DNA from: Mesorhizobium sp. YIM 152430 | Lineage (GTDB): Bacteria > Pseudomonadota > Alphaproteobacteria > Rhizobiales > Rhizobiaceae | Assembly: GCF_029210365.1 (NCBI RefSeq) | Contig: NZ_JARGES010000015.1 | Coordinates: 1 to 64,000, forward strand | Direction of reading: 5' to 3' | Length of the DNA stretch: 64,000 nt | Shown here: positions 10,008 to 17,998 of the stretch, piece by piece | Layout of the letters: every line of letters begins with the position of its first letter | How positions within the stretch are numbered: the stretch's first letter is position 1 | Notes under the pieces: generated by a model | What the model saw: the letters and a program-made list of their open reading frames with translations, nothing else | Databases searched by the model: none | What the model was told of the DNA's origin: nothing | Made by a program: the position numbers and the translations under genes

Positions 10008-11134
10008 CCGCGAACGATCGTCAGGCTCTCCGCCGCGCGCGTGATTGCCGTGTAGAGCCAGCGCTGGCGCGTATCCTTGAAGGCGAAGCTCTCGTCGAAC
10101 AGCACGACCTTGTCCCACTGCGAGCCCTGCGCCTTGTGGACGGTCAGCGCATAGCCGTAGTCGAAATCGTCGAAGCGCTTCTTCTGCTGCCAGGGAACGT
10201 CCGCATCGGGATCGTCGAAGGCCGCCTTCAGGAGCTTGATCTTGGCGACGCCGCGGTCCGGATCGTCCTCCTCGGGAGAGACGAGCAGGTTGATGCCCGG
10301 CTTCACCGTCTCGCGCGAGGAGGTCATCACCTTCCACAGCGAGCCGTTGAGAAGTCCCTTGGCCGGATCGTTTCTGAGGCACACCAGCTTGTCGCCCGCC
10401 TGCGGATAGGCCGCCTCGAACCCCTTGAGCTGCCGGAGACGCTGGTTGTAGCGCTTGCGCGTGCGGTTGGTGCCGACCAGCACCTGATCGGCATCGAGCA
10501 CGAGGTCCTGATCGACCTCGTCGCGCGAAATCACCTTCGCACGTCCATAGTCGCCGATCATGAACTCGCGCCCCTCGCGCACGTCCATGGCAAGCTGGAT
10601 GATCGGGTTATCTCGCGCCTGGCGATGGATTTCGGTCAGGAGATAGTCGGGCTCGTGCTCGGTGAAGAACCCGCCGCCGGAGATCGGCGGCAATTGCGCC
10701 GGATCCCCCAGAACGAGGATCGGCGTGCCGAACGACATCAGGTCACGCCCGAGCGCTTCGTCCACCATCGAGCACTCGTCGATGACGACGAGCTTCGCCT
10801 TGGCGATCGGGCTCTGGCGATTGAGCGAGAAGGTCGGGTTGATCGACGTCTTGCCCGTCGTCTCGTCCGAAACCGCCTCCTCGCCGCGCGGGCGATAGAT
10901 CAGCGAGTGAATGGTCCGCGCGTTCGTCGCGCCCTTGGAACGCAAAACCTGCGCGGCCTTGCCGGTGAACGCACCGAACTGCACCTGCCCGTCGACATCC
11001 TCGGCGAAATGCCGTGCAAGCGTCGTCTTGCCGGTGCCCGCATAGCCGAAAAGCCGGAACACCTGACTGCGCCCGCCCTGAAGCCATCTTGAAACGGCCT
11101 TCAGCGCCTCGTCCTGCTGGGGAGAAAATTTCAT
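10004..11134 (-). CDS. RecD-like superfamily 1 DNA helicase (stand-alone, AAA ATPase with UvrD_C_2 domain)
   Basis: A 376-residue helicase shaped like the motor core of RecD: Walker A YAGTGKTT (about residues 31-38), GKAAQVLRSKGA, Walker B VIDECSMVDE, LGDPAQLPP (motif III) and the C-terminal TVHKAQGSQWDKV with TAITRA. It is far shorter than RecD or RecD2 (600-740 residues) and lacks their N-terminal barrel domains. No recB or recC gene is nearby. Similar short proteins are widespread in Rhizobiales and annotated only as ATP-dependent RecD-like helicases. Convergent with the phosphatase gene, sharing 4 bp. Confidence 0.85.
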   Translation of the reverse strand: MKFSPQQDEALKAVSRWLQGGRSQVFRLFGYAGTGKTTLARHFAEDVDGQVQFGAFTGKAAQVLRSKGATNARTIHSLIYRPRGEEAVSDETTGKTSINPTFSLNRQSPIAKAKLVVIDECSMVDEALGRDLMSFGTPILVLGDPAQLPPISGGGFFTEHEPDYLLTEIHRQARDNPIIQLAMDVREGREFMIGDYGRAKVISRDEVDQDLVLDADQVLVGTNRTRKRYNQRLRQLKGFEAAYPQAGDKLVCLRNDPAKGLLNGSLWKVMTSSRETVKPGINLLVSPEEDDPDRGVAKIKLLKAAFDDPDADVPWQQKKRFDDFDYGYALTVHKAQGSQWDKVVLFDESFAFKDTRQRWLYTAITRAAESLTIVRG

Positions 11135-11174
11135 GCCGCTGTTTCGCAGGATTCGTAGTCCGGAAACAACCGCC

Positions 11175-11564
11175 CTACCTCAAATCCGTGTGGGCGAAAT
11201 CGTCGCCCTTGTAGAGCAGCTCGACGTTCAATCGCTTTGCAAGTGCATAGGAAAAGCAATCACCCAGATTGAGCTTGGCCGGATGCGCAGCACCTTTTCC
11301 ATATAGCAGATAGGCGGAGTGCAACGGCCCAACCAATTCTGCGTCGATCGGCACGATCTCGATCTGTGCACGGTCGATCAATTCCATGACGATCGGCAGG
11401 CCCTGAGGCCGATCGCCGATCTCGCGGCCGACTGCGATCGCTGCCTCGAAGACGGAGACCGGCGATGTCGTCCGGTTGCCTCCCTTCTCAAGTCGATCGA
11501 TGAGTTCGTCACGATCGCTTTCGTGGAGAGCGATCGCGACGAGAACCGAGGCATCGACATGCAT
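11175..11564 (-). CDS. vapC: VapC-like PIN-domain ribonuclease toxin
   Basis: A 129-residue PIN domain protein. Conserved acidic residues are present: Asp4 in VDASVLVAI, the glutamates around FEAAIAVGRE, and NLGDCFSYALAK, a typical PIN signature, followed by YKGDDF. VapC toxins are metal-dependent RNases cleaving specific tRNAs or rRNA. The start codon overlaps the antitoxin stop codon (ATGA), the standard coupled toxin-antitoxin arrangement. All key residues appear intact. Confidence 0.92.
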   Translation of the reverse strand: MHVDASVLVAIALHESDRDELIDRLEKGGNRTTSPVSVFEAAIAVGREIGDRPQGLPIVMELIDRAQIEIVPIDAELVGPLHSAYLLYGKGAAHPAKLNLGDCFSYALAKRLNVELLYKGDDFAHTDLR

Positions 11565-11821
11565 CAGGTCTGGCCCTCATCCCACAGTTCGTCGAAAAAT
11601 GCTTTATCTGTCCTGCTGCCGGTTCGTGGCAACCTGTCGATCCTGTCGAGAAACGGCTTCAATCGATCGCGAAGAGAAACCTGTTCGTCGCGCCTGGCCC
11701 TGTCTGCCGCCAACGCCTCCTCTGCGGCTTCGACCACGGCCTGGGTCAAGCTGATGCCGCGCGCCTGGGCGAGCTCGCGGATCAACTCGTCAGCCTTCTG
11801 ATCTCGCACATGAAACGCCAA
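11564..11821 (-). CDS. vapB: VapB-like antitoxin
   Basis: An 85-residue protein beginning MAFHVRDQKADELIRELA, the pattern of the PSK/Rv0623-like VapB family, with an N-terminal strand for dimeric DNA binding, a helix LTQAVVEAAEEAL and a C-terminal toxin-binding tail. The start is a TTG at 11821, supported by GGAGG about 5 nt upstream and by agreement with the family N-terminus; no ATG fits. It is coupled to vapC by ATGA. An inverted repeat just upstream is the likely autoregulatory operator. Confidence 0.88.
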   Translation of the reverse strand: MAFHVRDQKADELIRELAQARGISLTQAVVEAAEEALAADRARRDEQVSLRDRLKPFLDRIDRLPRTGSRTDKAFFDELWDEGQT

Positions 11822-11834
11822 CTTCGCCTCCGTC

Positions 11835-11863
11835 GTCTAGATATTTACCGATACCATCTAGAC
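11835..11863. promoter_or_regulatory. vapBC operator (inverted repeat)
   Basis: Perfect 8-bp arms GTCTAGAT (11835-11842) and ATCTAGAC (11856-11863) are separated by 13 bp, starting 14 bp upstream of the vapB start codon. The spacing and position match autoregulatory VapBC binding sites. Confidence 0.7.
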
Positions 11864-11887
11864 AAAAAGAACGCAACAGGAACACTC

Positions 11888-12484
11888 CTACCGCAACATG
11901 GGCACGACTGACGCCGCCAACACCACGCCCATCGCAATGTTGAACCATTTCAGCCGCACCGGATCGGCGAGGAACCCACGCAGCGCCGTGCCGAAGCCGG
12001 CCCAGGTCGACACGCTGGGGAAATTGACCAGCGCGAAGGCGGTTGCGACAAGCAGCACGGAAAGATAGGGCGCGCTCGGGCTGGTGAAGATCGCCATCGC
12101 GGTCACCGCCATGATCCACGCCTTGGGGTTCACCCATTGGAAGACGGCCGCCTCGAAGAAGGTCATCGGCCGGTCGCGTCCCGTGCCGCCCGACGACACC
12201 GAGCGCGAGCGCGCGATCTTGAAGGCGAGCCAGAGGAGATAGGCGCCACCGGCGAGTTTCAGCGTCGTGTGAAGCTGTGGATAGGCTTCGAGCAGCGCGC
12301 CGAGCCCGAGCCCGACGCCCATCAGCAAGCTGAAGAAGCCGACCCCGATGCCGACCATGTGCGGGATCGTCCGACGGAAACCGAAATTCACGCCCGAAGC
12401 CAGGAGCATGAAATTGTTCGGCCCCGGCGTGATCGACGAGACGAAGGCGAAGGCAACCAGTGCGACAAAAGTCTCCGCGCTCAT
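11888..12484 (-). CDS. LysE/RhtB family amino acid exporter
   Basis: A 198-residue inner-membrane protein with six predicted transmembrane segments. The family signature SSITPGPNNFMLLASG is near the N-terminus, and QWVNPKAWIMAVTA marks the second half. RhtB-type members export amino acids such as threonine, homoserine or leucine; the substrate cannot be read from sequence. It follows ilvH on the same strand after 60 bp without a visible terminator, so readthrough from ilvIH is possible, though a functional link is only suggestive. Confidence 0.9.
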   Translation of the reverse strand: MSAETFVALVAFAFVSSITPGPNNFMLLASGVNFGFRRTIPHMVGIGVGFFSLLMGVGLGLGALLEAYPQLHTTLKLAGGAYLLWLAFKIARSRSVSSGGTGRDRPMTFFEAAVFQWVNPKAWIMAVTAMAIFTSPSAPYLSVLLVATAFALVNFPSVSTWAGFGTALRGFLADPVRLKWFNIAMGVVLAASVVPMLR

Positions 12485-12544
12485 GGCTCGGTCTTTCCGG
12501 CCGGCATCGCCAACCTGTCAATCAATCGATTTCGGCGGTTGAAA

Positions 12545-13117
12545 CTACATGCCCTGCGGGCCGCGATTCATGGCGGCAACGCCCGTGCGGCACACTTCGG
12601 TCAGCCCCAGCGGCTTCATGATCGCAATGAACTGCTCGATCTTGGAGACACGGCCGGTGATCTCGAAGATGAAATGTTCCGTATTGGCGTCGATGACGCT
12701 GGCCCGAAAGGCATCGGCCAGCCGCAACGCCTCGACGCGGTCCTCGCCCGTGCCCGCAACCTTGACCAGCGCAAGCTCACGCTCGAGCGGCCGGTCGTGC
12801 CCGAGTTCGGCCGCGCGCACCGTCAGGTCGTTGACGCGGTGAACCGGCACGATGCGCTCGAGCTGGTGCTTGATCTGCTGGAGGACATGCGGCGTGCCGC
12901 GGGTGACGATCGTGATCCGCGACAGGTGCTTTTCGTGCTCGGTCTCCGAGACGGTCAGGCTGTCGATGTTGTAGCCGCGGCCGGAAAACAGCCCGATGAC
13001 GCGCGCGAGCACGCCCGGCTCGTTGTCGACCAGCACGGACAGCGTATGTGCCTCCGGCTTCTCGGTTTCCTTGGCGATGAAATAGGCCGAGCCGGTGGGC
13101 TGGAGATGTGCGTTCAT
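12545..13117 (-). CDS. ilvH: Acetolactate synthase small (regulatory) subunit
   Basis: A 190-residue protein with the N-terminal ACT domain HTLSVLVDNEPGVLARVIGL (about residues 20-39), then GRGYNIDSLTV and the C-terminal ALS_ss_C domain. ACT domains bind valine and confer feedback inhibition on the catalytic subunit. It begins 54 bp after the ilvI stop codon on the same strand and shares its attenuated promoter. Confidence 0.97.
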   Translation of the reverse strand: MNAHLQPTGSAYFIAKETEKPEAHTLSVLVDNEPGVLARVIGLFSGRGYNIDSLTVSETEHEKHLSRITIVTRGTPHVLQQIKHQLERIVPVHRVNDLTVRAAELGHDRPLERELALVKVAGTGEDRVEALRLADAFRASVIDANTEHFIFEITGRVSKIEQFIAIMKPLGLTEVCRTGVAAMNRGPQGM

Positions 13118-13171
13118 CTGTGAATCTCTTTTCGAATGTCTGTCTTCAAGCGGCTGATCGAATTATGAAAA

Positions 13172-14959
13172 TCAGACCAGCGCCCGGCCCTTGGCGTCGA
13201 TCGCGTTGGCCACCGCCTCGTCCGTCGCCTCGTCCGGCAAAAGCATCTCGTTATGCGCCTTGCCCGACGGGATCATCGGGAAGCAATTGGCCAGGTTCGC
13301 GACGCGGCAGTCGAAGATGACCGGCTTCCTGACGTCGATCATCTCCTGGATCGCATCGTCGAGATCGCCGGGCTTCTCGCAGCGGATGCCATGCCCGCCA
13401 TAGGCTTCCGCCAGCTTGACGAAATCGGGCATCGCCTCGGTGTAGGAATGTGACAGGCGGTTGCCGTGCAGAAGCTGCTGCCACTGGCGCACCATGCCCA
13501 TATACTGGTTGTTCAGGATGAAGATCTTGATCGGCGCCTCATATTGTACCGCGCAGCTCATTTCCTGGATCGTCATCTGAACCGACGCGTCGCCGGCGAT
13601 GTCGATGACGAGCGCGTCGGGATGGGCGATCTGGACGCCGAGCGCGGCAGGAAGGCCATAGCCCATTGTGCCGAGCCCGCCCGAGGTCATCCAGCGGTTC
13701 GGCTTCTCGAAGCCGTAATGCTGGGCCGCCCACATCTGATGTTGGCCGACCTCCGTGGTGATGTAGGTGTCGCGATGTCTCGTCGCCTGGTAGAGCCGCT
13801 GGATCGCGTATTGCGGCATGATCACATCGTCATTCGGCCGATAGGCGAGCGAATCGCGCGCCCGCCATTTCTCGATCTGCTCCCACCAGGGCGAAAGCCG
13901 GGCCTTGTCGGTGCGCGCCGTCGCCCGCCACAGCCGCACCATGTCCTCCATCACGCGCCCGACATCACCGATGATCGGCACGTCGGCCGGCACGTTCTTG
14001 TTGATCGAGGACGGGTCGATGTCGATATGGATCTTCTTGGAATTGGGCGAGAAGGCGTTGAGGCGACCGGTGATGCGGTCGTCGAAGCGCGCGCCGATGC
14101 AGACCATGACGTCGCAATCGTGCATCGCCATATTGGCCTCGTAGGTGCCGTGCATACCGAGCATTCCAAGCCAGGCAGGTCCCGAGGCCGGATAGGCGCC
14201 GAGCCCCATCAGGGTCGAGGTGATCGGGAAGCCGGTCAGATCGACCAGTTCGCGCAGGAGGTGACTGGCTTCCGCGCCTGAATTGATGACGCCGCCGCCC
14301 GAATACAGGATCGGGCGTTTTGCATTCGCCATCAGCTCGACGGCCGCCTTGATCGCCTCCATGTCGCCCTGCACCTGGGGATGGTAACTGGTGCGCGGCG
14401 CGGTCTGGGGCGGTGTGTAGATGCCCTTGGCGAACTGCACGTCTTTCGGGATGTCGACGACGACCGGACCGGGCCGGCCGGTGGTGGCGACATGGAACGC
14501 CTCGTGCAGGATGGCGGCAAGCTCGTTGACGTCCTTCACCAGCCAGTTGTGCTTGGTGCAGGGCCGCGTGATGCCGACCGTATCGCATTCCTGGAAGGCG
14601 TCGGAACCGATCAGCGAGGTCGGCACCTGACCGGTGATGCACACGAGCGGGATCGAATCCATCAGCGCGTCCTGAAGCGGCGTCACCGCATTGGTCGCGC
14701 CCGGACCGGAAGTGACGAGCATGACGCCGGCCTTGCCGGTCGAGCGGGCATAGCCTTCCGCCGCATGGCCAGCGCCCTGTTCGTGGCGCACCAGAATGTG
14801 CTGGATATCGTCCTGCTGGAACAGTTCGTCGTAGATCGGCAGCACTGCACCGCCCGGATAGCCGAAGATATGCGCGACGCCGTTGTCGCGAAGGGCCTGG
14901 ACGACCATCTCCGCTCCGGTCATTTCGCGTCGTCCGCTGTCATGTTTGGCGCTGTTCAT
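13172..14959 (-). CDS. ilvI: Acetolactate synthase large (catalytic) subunit
   Basis: A 595-residue ThDP- and FAD-dependent enzyme that joins two pyruvates, or pyruvate and 2-oxobutyrate, in the first common step of branched-chain amino acid synthesis. Visible motifs are GYPGGAVLPIYDEL, the catalytic glutamate in LVRHEQGAGHAAEGYAR, and the ThDP-binding GDASVQMTIQEMSCAV ending in NNQYMGMVRQW. The ATG at 14959 gives the normal family start; a longer frame reads into the leader region and is rejected. Expression is probably controlled by the attenuator at 14995-15108. Confidence 0.97.
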   Translation of the reverse strand: MNSAKHDSGRREMTGAEMVVQALRDNGVAHIFGYPGGAVLPIYDELFQQDDIQHILVRHEQGAGHAAEGYARSTGKAGVMLVTSGPGATNAVTPLQDALMDSIPLVCITGQVPTSLIGSDAFQECDTVGITRPCTKHNWLVKDVNELAAILHEAFHVATTGRPGPVVVDIPKDVQFAKGIYTPPQTAPRTSYHPQVQGDMEAIKAAVELMANAKRPILYSGGGVINSGAEASHLLRELVDLTGFPITSTLMGLGAYPASGPAWLGMLGMHGTYEANMAMHDCDVMVCIGARFDDRITGRLNAFSPNSKKIHIDIDPSSINKNVPADVPIIGDVGRVMEDMVRLWRATARTDKARLSPWWEQIEKWRARDSLAYRPNDDVIMPQYAIQRLYQATRHRDTYITTEVGQHQMWAAQHYGFEKPNRWMTSGGLGTMGYGLPAALGVQIAHPDALVIDIAGDASVQMTIQEMSCAVQYEAPIKIFILNNQYMGMVRQWQQLLHGNRLSHSYTEAMPDFVKLAEAYGGHGIRCEKPGDLDDAIQEMIDVRKPVIFDCRVANLANCFPMIPSGKAHNEMLLPDEATDEAVANAIDAKGRALV

Positions 14960-14994
14960 GGGTGTGGTCCGGTTTCTGGCTATGTTCGGGAAAC

Positions 14995-15017
14995 AAAAAA
15001 GGCCCCCGTCGGGAGCC
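14995..15017 (-). terminator. Attenuator (intrinsic terminator) in the ilvIH leader
   Basis: On the minus strand GGCTCCC (15017-15011) pairs with GGGGGCC (15007-15001), with one G-U pair and a 3-nt loop, followed by TTTTTT. It lies between the leader peptide stop codon and the ilvI start, 35 bp before the gene. The competing pairing CCGCCGGG (15051-15044) with CCCGACGG (15013-15006), 7 of 8 bases, overlaps its left arm and is a candidate antiterminator. Confidence 0.85.
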
Positions 15018-15051
15018 TGCGTGTTGCGCATGGGGTGCTTTCGCCCGGCGG

Positions 15052-15108
15052 TTACACCGCCTTGCCCACGCGCAATCCTACTACGAGAATGAGTGCCGTC
15101 TTCAACAT
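15052..15108 (-). CDS. ilv leader peptide (attenuation)
   Basis: The 18-residue ORF MLKTALILVVGLRVGKAV has nine branched-chain residues (four Leu, one Ile, four Val), including the uninterrupted run LILVV. It lies directly before an intrinsic terminator in front of ilvI, the classical organisation of transcription attenuation by leader translation. The stop codon sits in a small hairpin GGCGGT-GTA-ACCGCC. Codons 12-15 (TTGCGCGTGGG, 15075-15065) can pair over 11 bp with CCCATGCGCAA (15034-15024). The promoter at 15116-15145 places the transcription start at about 15108-15109, so the AUG would be at or one base from the 5' end: a leaderless leader ORF, as described for trpL of Sinorhizobium meliloti. 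No Shine-Dalgarno sequence is visible, which agrees. Confidence 0.85.
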   Translation of the reverse strand: MLKTALILVVGLRVGKAV

Positions 15109-15115
15109 GGCGGTG

Positions 15116-15145
15116 AGATTAGGCGGAGCACATAAGAACTGTCAA
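15116..15145 (-). promoter_or_regulatory. Promoter of ilvIH leader
   Basis: A perfect -35 box TTGACA (15140-15145) and a -10 box TAATCT (15116-15121) with an 18-bp spacer, on the minus strand. The predicted start is 15108-15109, at the AUG of the leader peptide. Confidence 0.75.
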
Positions 15146-15268
15146 TGGCGCCGACGGCGCAATTTCCTTGCGCAAGGCACCGCAGCTTAACCCGACGTGA
15201 ACCATCCCCCCGAACGTCACCTTAACCCCGGTCGCCTAGCCTGTATCGGTTATCGGGGGAAATGCGCG

Positions 15269-17083
15269 ATGTATGTTGAGCGAACGGGACATGAAGGCGA
15301 TGCCGTCAGTCAGGAACGGCGCGACACGCTTCAACCCGAATCGCGCGTGCTCGGCCGCGTCATCCAGTGCGACGGCGCACGGGCCACGGTGGCGGCCATC
15401 GCCGACGGGATGCAGACGGCGAGCGACGGCCTCTGGGCCGTCGGGCGCATGATCTCGATCAATCTGGGCGCAGCCCGCACCGTCGGCCTCGTCTATGCCA
15501 TCGAGACGCCGCACTCCGAATGGAACGACAGCGCCGACAACACGCTGATCGTGCGCATCGAACTCGTCGGCGAGGTTCGCGATATATCCGGCAAGCCGCA
15601 TTTCGATCGCGGCATCACGCTTTATCCCCATGTCGGCGCCATCGCGCATCGGATTCGCGCACGCGATCTGGAAGCGGTGTACGATCTGGGCGGCCGGCAG
15701 GCGGTCTCGATCGGCTGCCTCAGCCAGGATCGGCAGATCCTCGCCCGCATCTCGATGGACACGACGCTCAACCGCCATTTCGCGGTGCTCGGCACTACCG
15801 GCGTCGGCAAGTCGAGCGCGGTCGCCCTCCTGTTGCGCAAGGCCGTCGACGCCAATCCCGAACTGCGGGTCCTCATCCTCGACCCGCACAACGAATTCCA
15901 CGCCGCCTTTCCCGACCGCTCGATACGCATCGACACCAATTCGCTCGACATGCCGTTCTGGCTGTTCCGGCTGGAAGAACTGGCCGAGGTCCTGTTCCGC
16001 GGCCGCGACGCGGTGGCGGAAGAAGTGGATCTCTTGCGCGACCTGATCCCCGCCGCCAAGAGCCGCTATCACCGCCCCTCGTCCTCGGCGACGCTCCTGC
16101 GGCGCGGCGCGGACACGATGTCGGTCACCGCCGATACGCCCGTCCCCTATCGCATGGTCGACCTGATCAAGCTGATCGACGAGCGGATGGGAATGCTGGA
16201 ATCGAAGATGGAGCGGCCGCATTGCCGGGCCTTGCGCGCGCGCATCGAATCCGCGCTGGCCGACCCGCGCTACCGCTTCATGTTCGCCTCGCGGCTGATC
16301 GAGGACAATCTGCACGAGGCGATCGGCAAGATCTTCCGCGTGCCTCATCACGGCAAGACGATCACCTGTTTCGAGCTTGCGGGCCTGCCCTCCGAGGTCG
16401 TCAATTCGGTCTGCTCGGTCCTGTCGCGCCTCGCTTTCGACCTGGCCGCCGGCTCGAAGGGACGCCTGAAACTGCTCGTCCTGTGCGAGGAAGCCCATCG
16501 CTACATGCCCGCCGATCACCGGCTCGGCTTCGCTCCGACGCGCCATGCCTTGTCGCGCATCGCCAAGGAAGGCCGCAAATATGGCTGCTATCTCGGCGTC
16601 GTGACCCAGCGCCCCGGCGAACTCGACCCGACCGTCCTGTCGCAGTGCTCGACCATCTTCGCCATGCGCCTCGCCAATGAGCGCGATCAGGAGATCATCC
16701 GCTCGGCCATCGCCGATTCGTCCGCCTCCACCCTTGCCTTCCTCTCCTCGATGGGCCAGCGCGAGGCGATCGCTTTCGGCGAAGGCGTCGCGACCACGAT
16801 GCGCATGAAGTTCGAGACGCTGAAGCCGCACGAACTGCCCGGCCGGCCGCAGGAGGTCGCCGATGCCGCCGCCCATCCCGGCGAGATCGACCTTCACGCG
16901 CTCGTCCAGGGTCTGCGCGGCGAAGGCCCGGCATTCGTTCCCGACGATTTCGGCCCGATGATCGGAGACGATCCGTTCGAGCGGCTTGCCGCCGCCCTCG
17001 ACTCCCCGCCGCCGCGCGCGCCGCTCGCCAGCATTCGCCGTCCCGGCGACGACGAGGCGCTACGCCGTCTCTACGAGGACTGA
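15269..17083 (+). CDS. HerA-like hexameric ATPase (FtsK-HerA superfamily)
   Basis: A 604-residue protein. The N-terminal part (residues about 25-165) resembles the HAS-barrel of HerA. Walker A is GTTGVGKS (175-182), followed by LILDPHNEFH; Walker B is LLVLCEEAHRYMP; the arginine-finger/sensor region GCYLGVVTQRPGELDPTVLS precedes FAMRLANERDQ. HerA ATPases translocate DNA, in archaea with the NurA nuclease for end resection; bacterial relatives act in DNA repair or in defence systems. No NurA-like or other nuclease gene is adjacent, so the partner is unknown. The ATG at 15269 has GGGGGA at 8-9 nt; the upstream extension overlaps the promoter region. Confidence 0.85.
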   Translation: MYVERTGHEGDAVSQERRDTLQPESRVLGRVIQCDGARATVAAIADGMQTASDGLWAVGRMISINLGAARTVGLVYAIETPHSEWNDSADNTLIVRIELVGEVRDISGKPHFDRGITLYPHVGAIAHRIRARDLEAVYDLGGRQAVSIGCLSQDRQILARISMDTTLNRHFAVLGTTGVGKSSAVALLLRKAVDANPELRVLILDPHNEFHAAFPDRSIRIDTNSLDMPFWLFRLEELAEVLFRGRDAVAEEVDLLRDLIPAAKSRYHRPSSSATLLRRGADTMSVTADTPVPYRMVDLIKLIDERMGMLESKMERPHCRALRARIESALADPRYRFMFASRLIEDNLHEAIGKIFRVPHHGKTITCFELAGLPSEVVNSVCSVLSRLAFDLAAGSKGRLKLLVLCEEAHRYMPADHRLGFAPTRHALSRIAKEGRKYGCYLGVVTQRPGELDPTVLSQCSTIFAMRLANERDQEIIRSAIADSSASTLAFLSSMGQREAIAFGEGVATTMRMKFETLKPHELPGRPQEVADAAAHPGEIDLHALVQGLRGEGPAFVPDDFGPMIGDDPFERLAAALDSPPPRAPLASIRRPGDDEALRRLYED

Positions 17084-17140
17084 TCGCACGCTGAGGAAGC
17101 TGCCATTTGCAGGCCGCCCACGCCGAAGCCCGACCGCCCG

Positions 17141-17923
17141 TTACGCGCAGACACGGTTCCGGCCGAGCCCTTTTGCCTGATAGAGGCGCTGGTCGGCGCG
17201 CCGGTAGAGTTCCGCGGCGCTTTCCTTGCCGCTCCAGACGGCGACGCCGACGCTTGCGGTGACCTTGAGGCGGATATTGCCGTTGACGACGACGAGCGCG
17301 GACACCGCCTTGCGGATACGTTCGGCGAAGGCGATCAGGCCGGTATCGTCGAGATTGGCCGCGACGATTGCGAATTCCTCGCCGCCGAGCCGCGCGACGA
17401 CGTCGTGATAGCGTGTCAGTTCGCGCAGACACGCGGCCACCTCTTTCAACACCTTGTCACCGACGTCGTGACCATGCGTGTCGTTGATCGCCTTGAAGTG
17501 GTCGAGATCGATGATCATCAGCCCGACCGGCCGGTCGATGCGGCCGAATGCGTCGAGATATTCGCGCAGCGCTTCGTCGAAGAAGCGCCTGTTCTGCATT
17601 CCCGTCAAACTGTCGGTCAGCGCGGCATGTTCGAGCGTGACGGATCGCGCACTGAGAGTCTCGGTCATTGCACGCAGCTTGCCTTCTTCCTGCACCTGCT
17701 GGCGGATCAGCGGATAGATGAAGAAGGCGCCGAAGAAGATGGCGGTCGCCAGAAGCACGCCGATGGCAAACAGCAGCCGCGCGAGATAGGCGATGTTTTC
17801 GCCGACGATTTGCGCACCCGCGAGCGACTGCAACACGCCATAGGCGTGAAGCGTCGTGACGCCGGCAGCCAGAACGACCGTGATGAAAACAAAGAAGGCC
17901 GATTCGGCCTGGTGAAACCGCAT
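17141..17923 (-). CDS. Membrane-bound diguanylate cyclase (GGDEF domain)
   Basis: A 260-residue protein with two N-terminal transmembrane segments (about residues 9-32 and 46-70) and a short coiled linker. The GGDEF domain is complete, with the active-site GGEEF at 180-184 and an intact inhibitory site RYHD at 171-174, five residues before it; DFHFKAINDTHGH-type substrate residues are present as IIDLDHFKAINDTHGHDVG. It should make cyclic-di-GMP from two GTP and be feedback-inhibited. There is no recognisable periplasmic sensor domain. The two PilZ genes near 5.5 kb are potential receptors, but nothing links them directly. Confidence 0.93.
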   Translation of the reverse strand: MRFHQAESAFFVFITVVLAAGVTTLHAYGVLQSLAGAQIVGENIAYLARLLFAIGVLLATAIFFGAFFIYPLIRQQVQEEGKLRAMTETLSARSVTLEHAALTDSLTGMQNRRFFDEALREYLDAFGRIDRPVGLMIIDLDHFKAINDTHGHDVGDKVLKEVAACLRELTRYHDVVARLGGEEFAIVAANLDDTGLIAFAERIRKAVSALVVVNGNIRLKVTASVGVAVWSGKESAAELYRRADQRLYQAKGLGRNRVCA

Positions 17924-17998
17924 ATCATTCCCGACATTGACGCCAAGGCCAGATCATCCGCCATCGCACCTTATCGAAGGTTAACGAGGCTTAGGAAT

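Noticed and set aside
15236-16897. A 553-codon minus-strand frame opposite the HerA-like gene.
   Set aside because: Antisense shadow; the plus strand carries Walker A, Walker B and the arginine-finger region.
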